A stretch of DNA of 47,398 bases from Achromobacter arsenitoxydans SY8 (lineage in GTDB: Bacteria > Pseudomonadota > Gammaproteobacteria > Burkholderiales > Burkholderiaceae_B). The stretch is taken from positions 1 to 47,398 of the forward strand of contig NZ_AGUF01000060.1 of assembly GCF_000236785.1 (NCBI RefSeq), read 5' to 3'. Of this stretch, positions 27,215-35,481 are shown one piece after another; within the stretch, counting starts at the first letter, position 1; each line of letters opens with the position of its first letter. The translations under genes and the position numbers were made by a program. Under the pieces are notes generated by a model. That model worked only from the letters and a program-made list of their open reading frames with translations. It did no database searches and had not been told where the DNA came from.

Positions 27215-28266
27215 GACAGGGCTCCAGAGGCGGCATAGCCGGATTCGGGTTGATGGATCAGGCAGCGCACGGCGTGGCCGTCGCGCTGCGTCATGGCCGG
27301 CGCTTCCCGAGCGCACGCCGCCCGCGCCTGGGCACAGCGCGTATGGAAGCGGCAGCCCGCGGGCGGATCAATGGGATTGGGCGGATCGCCAGACAGCGGC
27401 GCGGACTCGGTGCGCACGCCGGGTTCCATCGACGGCATGGACCGCAGCAGCGCCTGCGTGTAGGGATGGCGCGGCGCGTCGAACACCTGGTCCACCGGCC
27501 CCAGTTCGACCACCTGGCCCAGGTACATAACCATGACGCGGTCCGAGATGTAGCGCACCACGTTCAGATCGTGGCTGATGAACATGTAGGTCAGGCCGAA
27601 ATCGTCCTTCAGGTCCAGCAGCAGGTTCAGGACCTGCGCCTCGACGGACTTGTCCAGCGCGGACACGGCTTCGTCCAGGATGACCAGCCGCGGGTTCAGC
27701 GCCAGCGCGCGCGCGATGTTGACGCGCTGGCGCTGGCCGCCGGACAGCTCGTGCGGATAGCGGCCGGCGAAGCGCTGCGCGTCCAGCCCCACGCGGCCCA
27801 GGAGCCCGCGCGCCGCCGCGATGGCCTCGCGCGCCGGGCTGCCGTGCACCCGCGGCCCGAACGCGATGGAATCCTCGATGGTCATGCGGGGATTGAGCGA
27901 CGAATAGCTGTCCTGGAACACCATCTGCGTCTGGCGGCGGAACTCGCGCAGGGCCAGCGCGCGCGAGCCGACGGCGACGCCGTCAAAGACCAGTTCGCCG
28001 CGGTCCTGGCCGATAAGCTGCATCACCAGCCGCGCCGTCGTGGACTTGCCGCAGCCAGACTCGCCCACCACGCCCAGGGTTTCGCCTTTTTTTACGTCGA
28101 AGTCCACGCCGTCGACGGCGCGCACCGCGTTGCCGCCCTGCCGCCGCGACAGCGGATCGCGCTTCAGGGGAAAGTGCTTGACCAGGCCGCGCACGCTCAA
28201 CAGCGGCTGGGCCGGTCCGCCCAGGTCTTCGTGCCCGGGACGACGGATTTCCGTGACGTCGTTCAT
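27211..28266 (-). CDS. Dipeptide/oligopeptide ABC transporter ATP-binding protein (DppF/OppF type)
   Basis: The 351-residue ATPase has Walker A GESGCGKST (about 69-77), signature LSGGQRQR, Walker B LVILDEAVSALD and a C-terminal Cys pair (CRFHTRCAQARAAC). VRAVDGVDFDVKKGETLGVVGES is typical of the F subunit. Its start overlaps the permease stop at 28263 (ATGA) and its stop overlaps the next ATPase start. With the D-type ATPase it forms the heterodimeric motor of the importer. One Walker B oddity: AVSALD instead of the usual PTSALD or PVSALD. Confidence 0.94.
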   Translation of the reverse strand: MNDVTEIRRPGHEDLGGPAQPLLSVRGLVKHFPLKRDPLSRRQGGNAVRAVDGVDFDVKKGETLGVVGESGCGKSTTARLVMQLIGQDRGELVFDGVAVGSRALALREFRRQTQMVFQDSYSSLNPRMTIEDSIAFGPRVHGSPAREAIAAARGLLGRVGLDAQRFAGRYPHELSGGQRQRVNIARALALNPRLVILDEAVSALDKSVEAQVLNLLLDLKDDFGLTYMFISHDLNVVRYISDRVMVMYLGQVVELGPVDQVFDAPRHPYTQALLRSMPSMEPGVRTESAPLSGDPPNPIDPPAGCRFHTRCAQARAACAREAPAMTQRDGHAVRCLIHQPESGYAASGALS

Positions 28267-29159
28267 TCCTTGACCTCCATGGCGGAGCGCAGCCCGTCGG
28301 ACAGCAGGTTGAAGGACATGGAGGTGATGAAAATCATCACGCCCGGCAGCGCCGCCACCCAGGGCTGCGTGTAGATCGCGGTGCGCAGGGTGTTCAGCAT
28401 CAGGCCCCACTCGGGCTCCGGCGGCCGCACGCCCAGTCCCAGGAACGACAGCCCGGAAGCCAGAATCATCGACACCGAAATGAGGCTGGTCGAATACACA
28501 AAGATAGGGCCCAGCACGTTGGATAGCACATGCGCCCGCACGATGGTCAGCGGCCGCGCGCCGGACGCCCTTGCCGCGTCCACGTAGTCGCTGCGCCGCA
28601 CCTGCGTGGTGACGCTTTCGGCCACGCGCACGATCTGCGGGATGAAGACGATGGTGAGCGACAGGATTGCGTTGAAGATGCCCGCGCCCAGCGTGCCCGA
28701 CAGCGCGATGGCCAGCAGCACCGACGGGAACGCGTAGAACACATCCACCACCCGCATGATGATGGTGTTGGTCCAGCCGCCCGCGTAGCCCGCCAGAATG
28801 CCGATGGCGCTGCCCACCACGAAGGCGGCGATGACCGGCACGATGCCCATGAACAGCGACAGGCGTGCGCCCAGCATCAGGCGCGACAGCATGTCGCGTC
28901 CCAGCTCGTCCGCGCCCAGCGGATAGCCTTCAGTGCCGATGGGCCGCAGGCGCTTGAGCATGGAGGCCTGGAAGGGGTCGGCCGGCGTGATCCACGGCGC
29001 CAGGATCGCCATGACGATCAGCGCCAGGATAACGGCGCCTGCCGCCAGCGCCACCGGGTCGCAACGCAGCCGGCGCAGCACGTTGGACCAGTAGCCCGGG
29101 GACCTTGCCACGGGGGCCTGGGGCGCAGGCGCGGCCAGGCTTGCAACGGATTCGGTCAT
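28263..29159 (-). CDS. Dipeptide/oligopeptide ABC transporter permease (DppC type)
   Basis: The 298-residue permease has an N-terminal OppC-type segment, one helix (about 40-60, AAGAVILALIVMAILAPWI), the PLGADELGRDMLSRLMLGARLSL motif and five further helices. The ATPase-docking EAA loop is DAARASGARPLTIVRAHVLSN. The length is typical. It sits 4 bases after the DppB-like permease and overlaps the DppF-like start. Confidence 0.95.
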   Translation of the reverse strand: MTESVASLAAPAPQAPVARSPGYWSNVLRRLRCDPVALAAGAVILALIVMAILAPWITPADPFQASMLKRLRPIGTEGYPLGADELGRDMLSRLMLGARLSLFMGIVPVIAAFVVGSAIGILAGYAGGWTNTIIMRVVDVFYAFPSVLLAIALSGTLGAGIFNAILSLTIVFIPQIVRVAESVTTQVRRSDYVDAARASGARPLTIVRAHVLSNVLGPIFVYSTSLISVSMILASGLSFLGLGVRPPEPEWGLMLNTLRTAIYTQPWVAALPGVMIFITSMSFNLLSDGLRSAMEVKE

Positions 29160-29163
29160 GATC

Positions 29164-30117
29164 TCAGTTCCTTTCGATGCGCGGGTCGAACAGGCCTTGC
29201 AGGATGTCGACCACCAGGTTCAGGACCACGAAGAACAGCGCCAGCACAAGAATCGTTCCCTGCAGCAGCGGCAGGTCGCGCTGGAAGATGGCCGCGTTGA
29301 GCAAAAAGCCCGTTCCTGGCCACGAGAACACGGTCTCGATGAGGATGGAGCCGCCCAGCAGATAGCCTAGCTGCAGTCCCATCACGGCCAGCGCCGTGGG
29401 CGCACAGTTTTTCACTACGTGCAGGAACACGCCCAGGTCGTTCAGGCCGCGCGCGCGCAGGCCCACCACGAACTCCTGCGACAGGGTCTCGGCCACCAGC
29501 GCGCGCACGGTGCGGGCGATGATGCCCATCGGGATCACGGACATGGTGACCGCCGGCAGGATCATGTGGCGGAAATGCGCCCAGTCGGCCACCCATTCGC
29601 CCGAACCGCCCGGCCCCGCGCCGGTTGGCGGCAGCCACATCAGCTGCGTCGAGAAAATGATGACCAGCACCATGCCCAGCCAGTAGTGCGGCACGCTCAC
29701 GCCGACGACGGACACCAGCGACGCCGCCCGGTCCATCGGCGAATTGCGGTAATAGCCGCCCACGAATCCCAGAAAGGCGCCCACGACAAAGCCCAGCAGC
29801 GTCGCCAGACAGGCCAGCCGCAGCGTGTTGCCCACGGCGTTGAACACTTCGGCGGCGACGGGCCGGCCGCTGGCGATCGACGTACCCAAGTCGCCATGCA
29901 GCGCACGCCACAACCAGCCCGCGAATTGCTCAAACAGCGGACGGTCAAAGCCGTAGAGCTGCATGAGCTGGCGCTGCAGGTCGGCAGACGCGTCGGGCGG
30001 CAGGATGGACACCAGCGGATCGCCGGGCGCCAGGTGAATCAGCAGGAAACAGAGCAGCGCGACCCCCACCATGATGGGCAGGGCGTACACCACGCGCCGG
30101 AAGATATAGGACAGCAT
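29164..30117 (-). CDS. Dipeptide/oligopeptide ABC transporter permease (DppB type)
   Basis: The 317-residue permease has the DppB N-terminal helix (YIFRRVVYALPIMVGVALLCFLL), the periplasmic loop, and five more helices with the docking motif VGLRARGLNDLGVFLHVVKNC. I start at the ATG at 30115-30117, with GGTGA 7 bases upstream; a GTG three codons earlier is possible. It begins 100 bases after the binding-protein stop, beyond the hairpin at 30176-30208. Confidence 0.93.
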   Translation of the reverse strand: MLSYIFRRVVYALPIMVGVALLCFLLIHLAPGDPLVSILPPDASADLQRQLMQLYGFDRPLFEQFAGWLWRALHGDLGTSIASGRPVAAEVFNAVGNTLRLACLATLLGFVVGAFLGFVGGYYRNSPMDRAASLVSVVGVSVPHYWLGMVLVIIFSTQLMWLPPTGAGPGGSGEWVADWAHFRHMILPAVTMSVIPMGIIARTVRALVAETLSQEFVVGLRARGLNDLGVFLHVVKNCAPTALAVMGLQLGYLLGGSILIETVFSWPGTGFLLNAAIFQRDLPLLQGTILVLALFFVVLNLVVDILQGLFDPRIERN

Positions 30118-30175
30118 AGGCGTCACCGGCTAGGGTCCGTAGACCGCGGAAGGAGCCACGCGCGGGCCCCGAAAA

Positions 30176-30208
30176 GCGCCGGACGCCTCGCACGGAGGCC
30201 TCCGGCGC
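30176..30208 (-). terminator. Long intercistronic hairpin between binding protein and permease genes
   Basis: GCGCCGGA then GCCTC pair with GAGGC then TCCGGCGC around a 5-base loop and one C-C mismatch: 13 base pairs. On the transcribed minus strand it is followed by TTTTC, so it may act as a leaky terminator or 3'-end stabiliser that raises binding-protein levels over the permeases. Confidence 0.65.
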
Positions 30209-30216
30209 GTTCAAGA

Positions 30217-31884
30217 TCAGTCCATAGACATCGTGGCGATGTCGATGAACCAGCTCTTGGGCTGCACCACGCCCTTGACCTTCGGCGAGATGGCGCGCGG
30301 ACCCACGTCGTGCGCGATCCAGACGAACGGCGCCTCTTCCACCACGCGCGCGTGCAGCTTGGCCAGGGCGGCGTCGCGTTCGGCGGGCGTGAAGGTGGTG
30401 CGGGCGTCCTTGATCAGGCCGTCGATTTCGGCGTTGCCGAAGTAGCCCCAGTTGTTGGACGCGGGCGGGAAGGTCTTGGTGCTGACGAAGCGCACGATGG
30501 CGAAGAACGGGTCCATGGCGGCGAAGCTGACGTTGATGGCGTCGCTGCCGTTAGCGGACGGGTCTTTCGCGCCCTTGCGCCAGTTGGTGAACAGGGTGTT
30601 CCACTCGACCACGTCGAAGCTCACGTCGAAGTAGCAGTCCTTCAGGTTCTGCTGCACGAACTCGTTCATGGGCAGGGGCTGCATCTGGCCGGAGCCGGAC
30701 GCGGACGTCTGCACCTTCACCTTCACCGGTTTGGCCTTGGAATAGCCCGCGTCGGCCATCAGCTTGCGCGCCGCGTCCGGGTCGTACTTGATGGCGAACT
30801 TGGGATCGCCCCACCACGGATGGCCGGGAGGCACCGTGCCCTTGGGCTCGCCCATCATGCCGCCCAGCAACTGCTTGAGTTCGCCGCGGTTCACGCACAG
30901 GTTGGCGGCCTGGCGCACGCGCTGGTCCAGCCAGGGCGAGCCTTCCTTGAACGAGAGCTGCCACGGCCACACGTGCGGCTGCTCATTGGAATAGATGACA
31001 AAGCCGCGGCTCTTGATAGCCTCGAACGCGTCCGGGGCCGGCGCCTCGATCCAGTCGACCTGGCCCGACATCAGCGCCGCCGTGCGCGAATTGGCCTCCG
31101 GCAGCGGCAGCATCACCACGCGGTCGATCTTCGGGCGGCGCTTTTCATCCCAGTACGCGTCGTACTTGACGACTTCCAGGCGTTCGCGCGGCACGAACTT
31201 CGACATCTTGAAGGGGCCGGTGCCCGAAGCGTCCGCCGCGAACGCGGCCCAGGCCTTCTGCGAGCGCTCGGCCGGGTCGGTCACCGACGCCGGCACCTCG
31301 GCCAGCTTCTTGTTCCACTGCGCGGGCGACGCCATGTACAGATTGGTCAGGTTGATGGGCAGGAACGAATCCGGCTCGGACGTCGTCAGCTCCACCGTCA
31401 GATCGTCGATCTTCCTGGCCGACTTCAGCGTCGGCATGCGCGAGGCCGTCACGCCGACCTGGCTCGCGTCGAACTGCGGCGCGCTCTTGTCCAGGACCTT
31501 GCCGACGTTCCACACCACCGCATCGGCATTGAAGGCCGACCCGTCATGGAACTTCACGCCCGGGCGCAGCTTGAACACCCACTTGGTCTTGTCCGCGCCG
31601 TCCACCTCCCATGACACCGCCAGGGCGGGGATCAGCACGCTGGCCTCGTCCTTCTTGGAAAGGTCCCATTGCGTCAGGCCGTCGTACATCGGGATGCCGG
31701 TGAAGCGGTTGCCCTCGAAGCCCTGGTCGGGCTGGCCCAGGGTGCGGGGAATGTCCCCCGCCGTCATGGCGATGCGCAACACCTTTTCTGCGTGCGCCGC
31801 GCCGGGCGCGACGGCCCCTGCGCCCGCGGCTGCCAGCGCGATGGCGGCGGCCAGGGTTTTGATGCGGATACTCCGTGTCTGCAT
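30217..31884 (-). CDS. Peptide ABC transporter substrate-binding protein (SBP family 5)
   Basis: The 555-residue periplasmic protein has a signal peptide (residues 1-32, AAHA/EKVL) and the family-5 core: VLRIAMTAGDIPRTLGQPDQG, FKLRPGVKFHDGSAFNADAVVWNV (the SBP-5 signature) and a C-terminal lobe. The length fits dipeptide, oligopeptide, nickel or glutathione binders. It is the first gene of the transport operon. AGAACC with GGAGA upstream supports the ATG at 31882-31884. The nearby M20 carbamoylase hints at a substituted amino acid or peptide ligand, but this cannot be proven. Confidence 0.93.
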   Translation of the reverse strand: MQTRSIRIKTLAAAIALAAAGAGAVAPGAAHAEKVLRIAMTAGDIPRTLGQPDQGFEGNRFTGIPMYDGLTQWDLSKKDEASVLIPALAVSWEVDGADKTKWVFKLRPGVKFHDGSAFNADAVVWNVGKVLDKSAPQFDASQVGVTASRMPTLKSARKIDDLTVELTTSEPDSFLPINLTNLYMASPAQWNKKLAEVPASVTDPAERSQKAWAAFAADASGTGPFKMSKFVPRERLEVVKYDAYWDEKRRPKIDRVVMLPLPEANSRTAALMSGQVDWIEAPAPDAFEAIKSRGFVIYSNEQPHVWPWQLSFKEGSPWLDQRVRQAANLCVNRGELKQLLGGMMGEPKGTVPPGHPWWGDPKFAIKYDPDAARKLMADAGYSKAKPVKVKVQTSASGSGQMQPLPMNEFVQQNLKDCYFDVSFDVVEWNTLFTNWRKGAKDPSANGSDAINVSFAAMDPFFAIVRFVSTKTFPPASNNWGYFGNAEIDGLIKDARTTFTPAERDAALAKLHARVVEEAPFVWIAHDVGPRAISPKVKGVVQPKSWFIDIATMSMD

Positions 31885-31983
31885 TGTGGTTCTCCAATGT
31901 CTTGCATGGGGTAAAGCCGGGGAGGAAACCAACCCTGGACTTGCGCGTCCCCGCGAAGGCGCGTCGCAAGTGCACAGAGTTAG

Positions 31984-32000
31984 TACACAAAATTTGTGTA
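31984..32000 (-). promoter_or_regulatory. 17-bp operator-like palindrome upstream of peptide transport operon
   Basis: TACACAAA and TTTGTGTA flank one A: a perfect 8-1-8 palindrome about 100 bases upstream of the binding-protein start. The AT content is far above the neighbourhood, and a TACTAA that could be a -10 element adjoins it on the minus strand. The size and symmetry suit a homodimeric repressor such as a GntR-type protein. Confidence 0.6.
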
Positions 32001-32141
32001 AGCAATATCCATGCCAATCGGGAACGCGGCAAAGCGTCCCGAGGCAAGGCAGACAAGGAGGCAGGGAATACCAGAACGGCGGGCGTGGCCGGCGCTGGCA
32101 CCAAAGCGGCGCAGCATGCGCCGCGCTGGTGCAGCACGGCT

Positions 32142-33416
32142 TCAGCGGGCGATGCCCGCCTGCGCCAGCATGGCGCGCAGCAGGACATTGCATCCCGCTT
32201 CCAGGTGATCGGGACGGGCGTCCTCGATCTCGTTGTGGCTGATGCCGTCCTTGCACGGCACGAAGATCATGGCGGTCGGCGCCACGCGCGCCAGATAGAC
32301 CGCGTCGTGCCCGGCGCCGCTGACCACGTTCATCGCCGACAGCGACAGGTCGCGCGCGCCCTCGCGCACCGCCTGCACCAGACCGGGCGCGAACGGCTGC
32401 GGCGCGAAATACACAACCTGCTCCACCTGCACGGTCACGCCCCCGGCTTGCGCCGCCGCGTCCGCCGCCGCGCGCAGGGCGGCATCCATCGCCGTCAGCG
32501 TGGCGTCATCCGCCGCGCGCAGGTCCACCGTCATGCGCACGCGTCCCGGAATCACGTTGCGCGAATTGGGGAACACATCCATCCAGCCAACGGTCCCGCG
32601 CGCGTCGGGCGCGTGCGCCAGCGCGATGTCGTTCACGGCCCGCACCAGATCGGACGCGGCCAGCAGGGCATCGCGCCGCAGCGGCATCGGGGTCGGGCCG
32701 GCATGCGCCTCCACGCCCGTCAGCACCACGTCATACCAGCGCTGGCCCAGGGCGCCCGTCACCACGCCGATGACCGTATCCGCAGCCTCCAGCACCGGAC
32801 CCTGTTCGATATGGGCCTCGAAGTACGCGCCCACGCCGTCCGGACGCGCAGGCGGCACGGCCTCTTTGCCGTCGTAGCCGATGGCGGCCAGCGCGTCGCG
32901 CACGCTCACCCCTTCGCGGTCCTGCTGGTCCAGGGCATGCGCCAGCGTGAACGCGCCCGCGTAGACGCCCGACCCCATCATCACAGGCACGAAGCGCGAG
33001 CCCTCTTCGTTGGTCCATACCGCCAATTCCAGCGGCGCCTCGGTCTGCACATCCGCGTCGTTCAGGGTGCGCAGCACTTCCAGGCCCGCCAGCACGCCGT
33101 AGTTGCCGTCGAACTTGCCGCCCGTGGGCTGGGTGTCGATGTGGCTGCCGGTCATCACGGCCGGCAACGCGTTGTTGCGCCCCGGCCGCCGGGCAAAGAT
33201 ATTGCCGATGGCGTCCACCCGGACCTCACAGCCGGCGTCTTCCACCCAGCTCACGAACAGGTCCCGGCCCTGGCGGTCCAGGTCGGTCAGCGCAAGACGG
33301 CACACGCCGCCTTTTTCGGTGCCGCCGATGCGGGCAAGATCCATCAGGGACTGCCACAGACGCGCACCGTCGACGCGCAGGTCGGCCAAGGTTTCGGAAG
33401 CGGGGGCAAGGCTCAT
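32142..33416 (-). CDS. M20 family N-carbamoyl-L-amino-acid hydrolase / allantoate amidohydrolase-like
   Basis: The 424-residue cytoplasmic protein has the hydantoinase/carbamoylase signatures: GSHIDTQPTGGKFDGNYGVLAGLE (metal His and Asp), AVWTNEEGSRF (metal Glu), GVEAHAGPTPM and the C-terminal DAVYLARV. These zinc or manganese enzymes (Zn/Mn, EC 3.5.1.87 or 3.5.3.9 classes) remove the carbamoyl group of N-carbamoyl amino acids or act on allantoate and ureidoglycine. CAGGAG stands 5 bases before the ATG at 33414-33416. It lies 257 bases upstream of the peptide-type transporter on the same strand. Substrate choice between carbamoyl amino acids and allantoate is open. Confidence 0.9.
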   Translation of the reverse strand: MSLAPASETLADLRVDGARLWQSLMDLARIGGTEKGGVCRLALTDLDRQGRDLFVSWVEDAGCEVRVDAIGNIFARRPGRNNALPAVMTGSHIDTQPTGGKFDGNYGVLAGLEVLRTLNDADVQTEAPLELAVWTNEEGSRFVPVMMGSGVYAGAFTLAHALDQQDREGVSVRDALAAIGYDGKEAVPPARPDGVGAYFEAHIEQGPVLEAADTVIGVVTGALGQRWYDVVLTGVEAHAGPTPMPLRRDALLAASDLVRAVNDIALAHAPDARGTVGWMDVFPNSRNVIPGRVRMTVDLRAADDATLTAMDAALRAAADAAAQAGGVTVQVEQVVYFAPQPFAPGLVQAVREGARDLSLSAMNVVSGAGHDAVYLARVAPTAMIFVPCKDGISHNEIEDARPDHLEAGCNVLLRAMLAQAGIAR

Positions 33417-33468
33417 GTGAACTCCTGGTAAGGGAACGGCCGCGGCGCCGCGGCCAGGCGTGCGCACG

Positions 33469-33497
33469 ATTCTGTGCTGTGTACCAGCGCCGCGCAA
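33469..33497 (-). promoter_or_regulatory. Candidate sigma70 promoter of the carbamoylase-like gene
   Basis: On the minus strand TTGCGC (-35, 33492-33497) and CAGAAT (-10, 33469-33474) are separated by 17 bases; each matches consensus at four of six positions. The CTGTACAG pair lies upstream, at an activator-like distance. Confidence 0.45.
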
Positions 33498-33523
33498 TGG
33501 CGGCTTGCACCGCGTCCGGCTCA

Positions 33524-33554
33524 CTGTACAGGTCCACCGGACGCGTCTGTACAG
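33524..33554. promoter_or_regulatory. Two CTGTACAG palindromes, 23 bp apart
   Basis: Identical 8-bp palindromes lie at 33524-33531 and 33547-33554, centre to centre 23 bases (about two helical turns), in the gap between the beta-lactamase-like gene and the carbamoylase-like gene. They look like a tandem site for one dimeric regulator. Confidence 0.5.
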
Positions 33555-33578
33555 GCGCCCCGCCCTGCCCCCGTCCGC

Positions 33579-34742
33579 CTATTTGTCCAGCTCGGCCAGC
33601 AGCCGCGCCGCCAGCCTGACCCGCGCCTCGTTCGGATAGTTGCGATTGGCCAGGATGACGATCCCCATCTTGCGCGCCGGCACGAACGCCACATACGCGC
33701 CGAACCCGTTGGTGGTGCCCGTCTTGTTGATCCATGCGTCGGCCTGCGGCGCCAGCGGCGGCGTCAGGGCTGTGACCGCATGGCTCTGGCTGAAGAGCGT
33801 GCCGGCATTGGCCGCCAGCAGCGTGTCCAGCTTCACCGGATACGGAACCTGCTCCCAGACCATGTCCTGCGTCATCCCGCCCACCTGGTAGTAGCCCACG
33901 TGCGTATCGGCGATGGCGCGCCGGATGTCCTTGTCCAGCACGTCCATGTCCATGCTGGCCTCGACGTAGCGCAGCATGTCGCGCGCGCTGGACTTCGCGC
34001 CATAGGCTTCGGCCGCAAGCACGCCGGGGTTCAGGCGCACGGGCGCACCCTGCTTGTTGTAGCCCTGCGCGTAGCGCGATGCCTTGGCCGCGGGCACGTC
34101 GATGTACGTGCTGGACAGCCCCAGCTTCGGAAACAGCTCTTTTTCCATCGCCTGCGTGAAGGGCTGCTTCATGCTCGCGGCGGCGACCACGCCCAGCATT
34201 CCGATGCCGGGATTGGCGTAGCTGCGCTGCGTGCCCGGCGGGTGCTCGGGCTGCCACGCCTTCAGGTAGGCCATCAGCTCCGCGTCGTTGCGCACGCTGT
34301 CCGGAACCTGCAGCGGAAAGCCGCCGGTGGTGTGCGTGGCCAGGTTCAACAGCGTCAGCTTCGCGAATTCGCTGCCGGCCAGTTCGGGCAGGAACCGGGC
34401 CGGGCTGTCGGTCAGCGCCAGCAGGCCCTTGGCCTGGGCATAGGCCGCCAGTGTGGCCGTAAAGGTCTTGCTGATGGATCCGAGTTCGAACAGCGTGTCC
34501 CGCGTGACCGCCCGCCGCGTCTGCAGCGATTCCACGCCGTAGGTGTAGAAGCGCTGCCTGCCCTGGTGCGTGATGGCGATCGCCAGCCCGGCGATGTCGT
34601 GCTCGCGCATGACCTCGCGGGCCGCTTCGTTCACGACGCTGTCGATATACGGCAGTTCGGAACGCGCGAAGGCGGCGCCGGTCGCGCCGGCGAACATGCC
34701 GGTGAAAAGCAGGCTCGCGCAGAGCCTTCGTCGAATGTGCAT
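33579..34742 (-). CDS. Class C beta-lactamase family serine hydrolase
   Basis: The 387-residue exported protein has a signal peptide (about residues 1-27, AAFA/RSEL) and all three active-site boxes of class C enzymes: SISK (Ser89, Lys92), YAN (Tyr175, Asn177) and KTG (340-342). The length fits an AmpC cephalosporinase. No AmpR-like regulator is adjacent: the next gene upstream is a SUKH protein, so expression is probably constitutive or controlled elsewhere. An esterase of the same fold (EstB type) is the alternative, but the periplasmic signal and the intact KTG favour a beta-lactamase. Start: ATG at 34740-34742. Confidence 0.92.
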   Translation of the reverse strand: MHIRRRLCASLLFTGMFAGATGAAFARSELPYIDSVVNEAAREVMREHDIAGLAIAITHQGRQRFYTYGVESLQTRRAVTRDTLFELGSISKTFTATLAAYAQAKGLLALTDSPARFLPELAGSEFAKLTLLNLATHTTGGFPLQVPDSVRNDAELMAYLKAWQPEHPPGTQRSYANPGIGMLGVVAAASMKQPFTQAMEKELFPKLGLSSTYIDVPAAKASRYAQGYNKQGAPVRLNPGVLAAEAYGAKSSARDMLRYVEASMDMDVLDKDIRRAIADTHVGYYQVGGMTQDMVWEQVPYPVKLDTLLAANAGTLFSQSHAVTALTPPLAPQADAWINKTGTTNGFGAYVAFVPARKMGIVILANRNYPNEARVRLAARLLAELDK

Positions 34743-34788
34743 GGTGTGTCCTTGATGTATCGGTCGAATGCCGGGCCGCCGCCGCACG

Positions 34789-35466
34789 CTATGCCTCGCC
34801 ACACTCCCAACGCACCACCACGTCGAACGTTTCGTCGTCGACTGGCGGCAGGAGGGCCTCGGCTGCAAGCACGGCGTCCGGGCCGGCCAGCGCGCCCGGC
34901 TCGCCCGTCGCGCAACGCGCGGCATCTGCCAGCAGGCGATCCAACCCGGCCCGCATGGCATCGGGCAAGTATGCCTTCACGACATGGATGTTCTCCCTGA
35001 CGCATGTCACGCTTTCTTCCGGGCTGAAGCCGTCCTCGATCAGATGCGTGCATTCCTGCGCGCTGCGCAACAGCGCGTCGAAGACGAAGGCATCAAACGA
35101 CGCCCATTCGATGCGCGCGTCGTCGCTGTCGTGCCAGACCAGCGCAACGCCGATGCCGCCATCGGCGGTGGGTGTCAGGCAATAGGCGTCGCCCGCGCCC
35201 GTTTCCGCAAACGGCAGGAAACGCCTGCCATGCTGGTAGGCAGGGTTCAGCCATTCCTGCACGGTCTCGCTGGCCTGTCCGGCGTCGATCCATTCCAGGT
35301 CGGCCATGCACGACAGCACGGGCCTCGCGGCCAGCGTGTTGCCCTTCCAGTCCGAGCGCCAGGCCTCGATGTCGCCGTAGCCCGTGAGGCCCGCGTCGAT
35401 CAGTTGGCGCAGCGCGCCGGGCAGGGCAATGCCGCTGGCTTCGGCCAGTTCAGCGTAGGTCGCCAT
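34789..35466 (-). CDS. SUKH/SMI1-KNR4-like protein
   Basis: The 225-residue cytoplasmic protein has a SUKH-like core: LPGALRQLIDAG near the start, WLNPAYQHGRRFLPFAETGAGDAYCLTP (a hallmark of the SMI1/KNR4 superfamily) and VALVWHDSD. The C-terminal 90 residues form an extra helical region. SUKH proteins are often immunity proteins of polymorphic toxin systems, though others have housekeeping roles. It follows a related gene by 15 bases, so the pair is an operon. No toxin gene is near. Confidence 0.75.
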   Translation of the reverse strand: MATYAELAEASGIALPGALRQLIDAGLTGYGDIEAWRSDWKGNTLAARPVLSCMADLEWIDAGQASETVQEWLNPAYQHGRRFLPFAETGAGDAYCLTPTADGGIGVALVWHDSDDARIEWASFDAFVFDALLRSAQECTHLIEDGFSPEESVTCVRENIHVVKAYLPDAMRAGLDRLLADAARCATGEPGALAGPDAVLAAEALLPPVDDETFDVVVRWECGEA

Positions 35467-35481
35467 CCGTCAATTCCTTCT

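Noticed and set aside
29419-31614. 731-codon plus-strand frame across the permease and binding-protein genes
   Set aside because: Antisense shadow of clear transporter genes; low-complexity His/Arg/Gln composition.
31875-33431. 518-codon plus-strand frame opposite the carbamoylase gene
   Set aside because: Antisense shadow; the opposite strand has all M20 motifs.
33438-33455. 18-bp perfect GC palindrome (GGCCGCGGC/GCCGCGGCC)
   Set aside because: Only C and G; such palindromes are common by chance in this composition and it sits in a 5' leader without other support.
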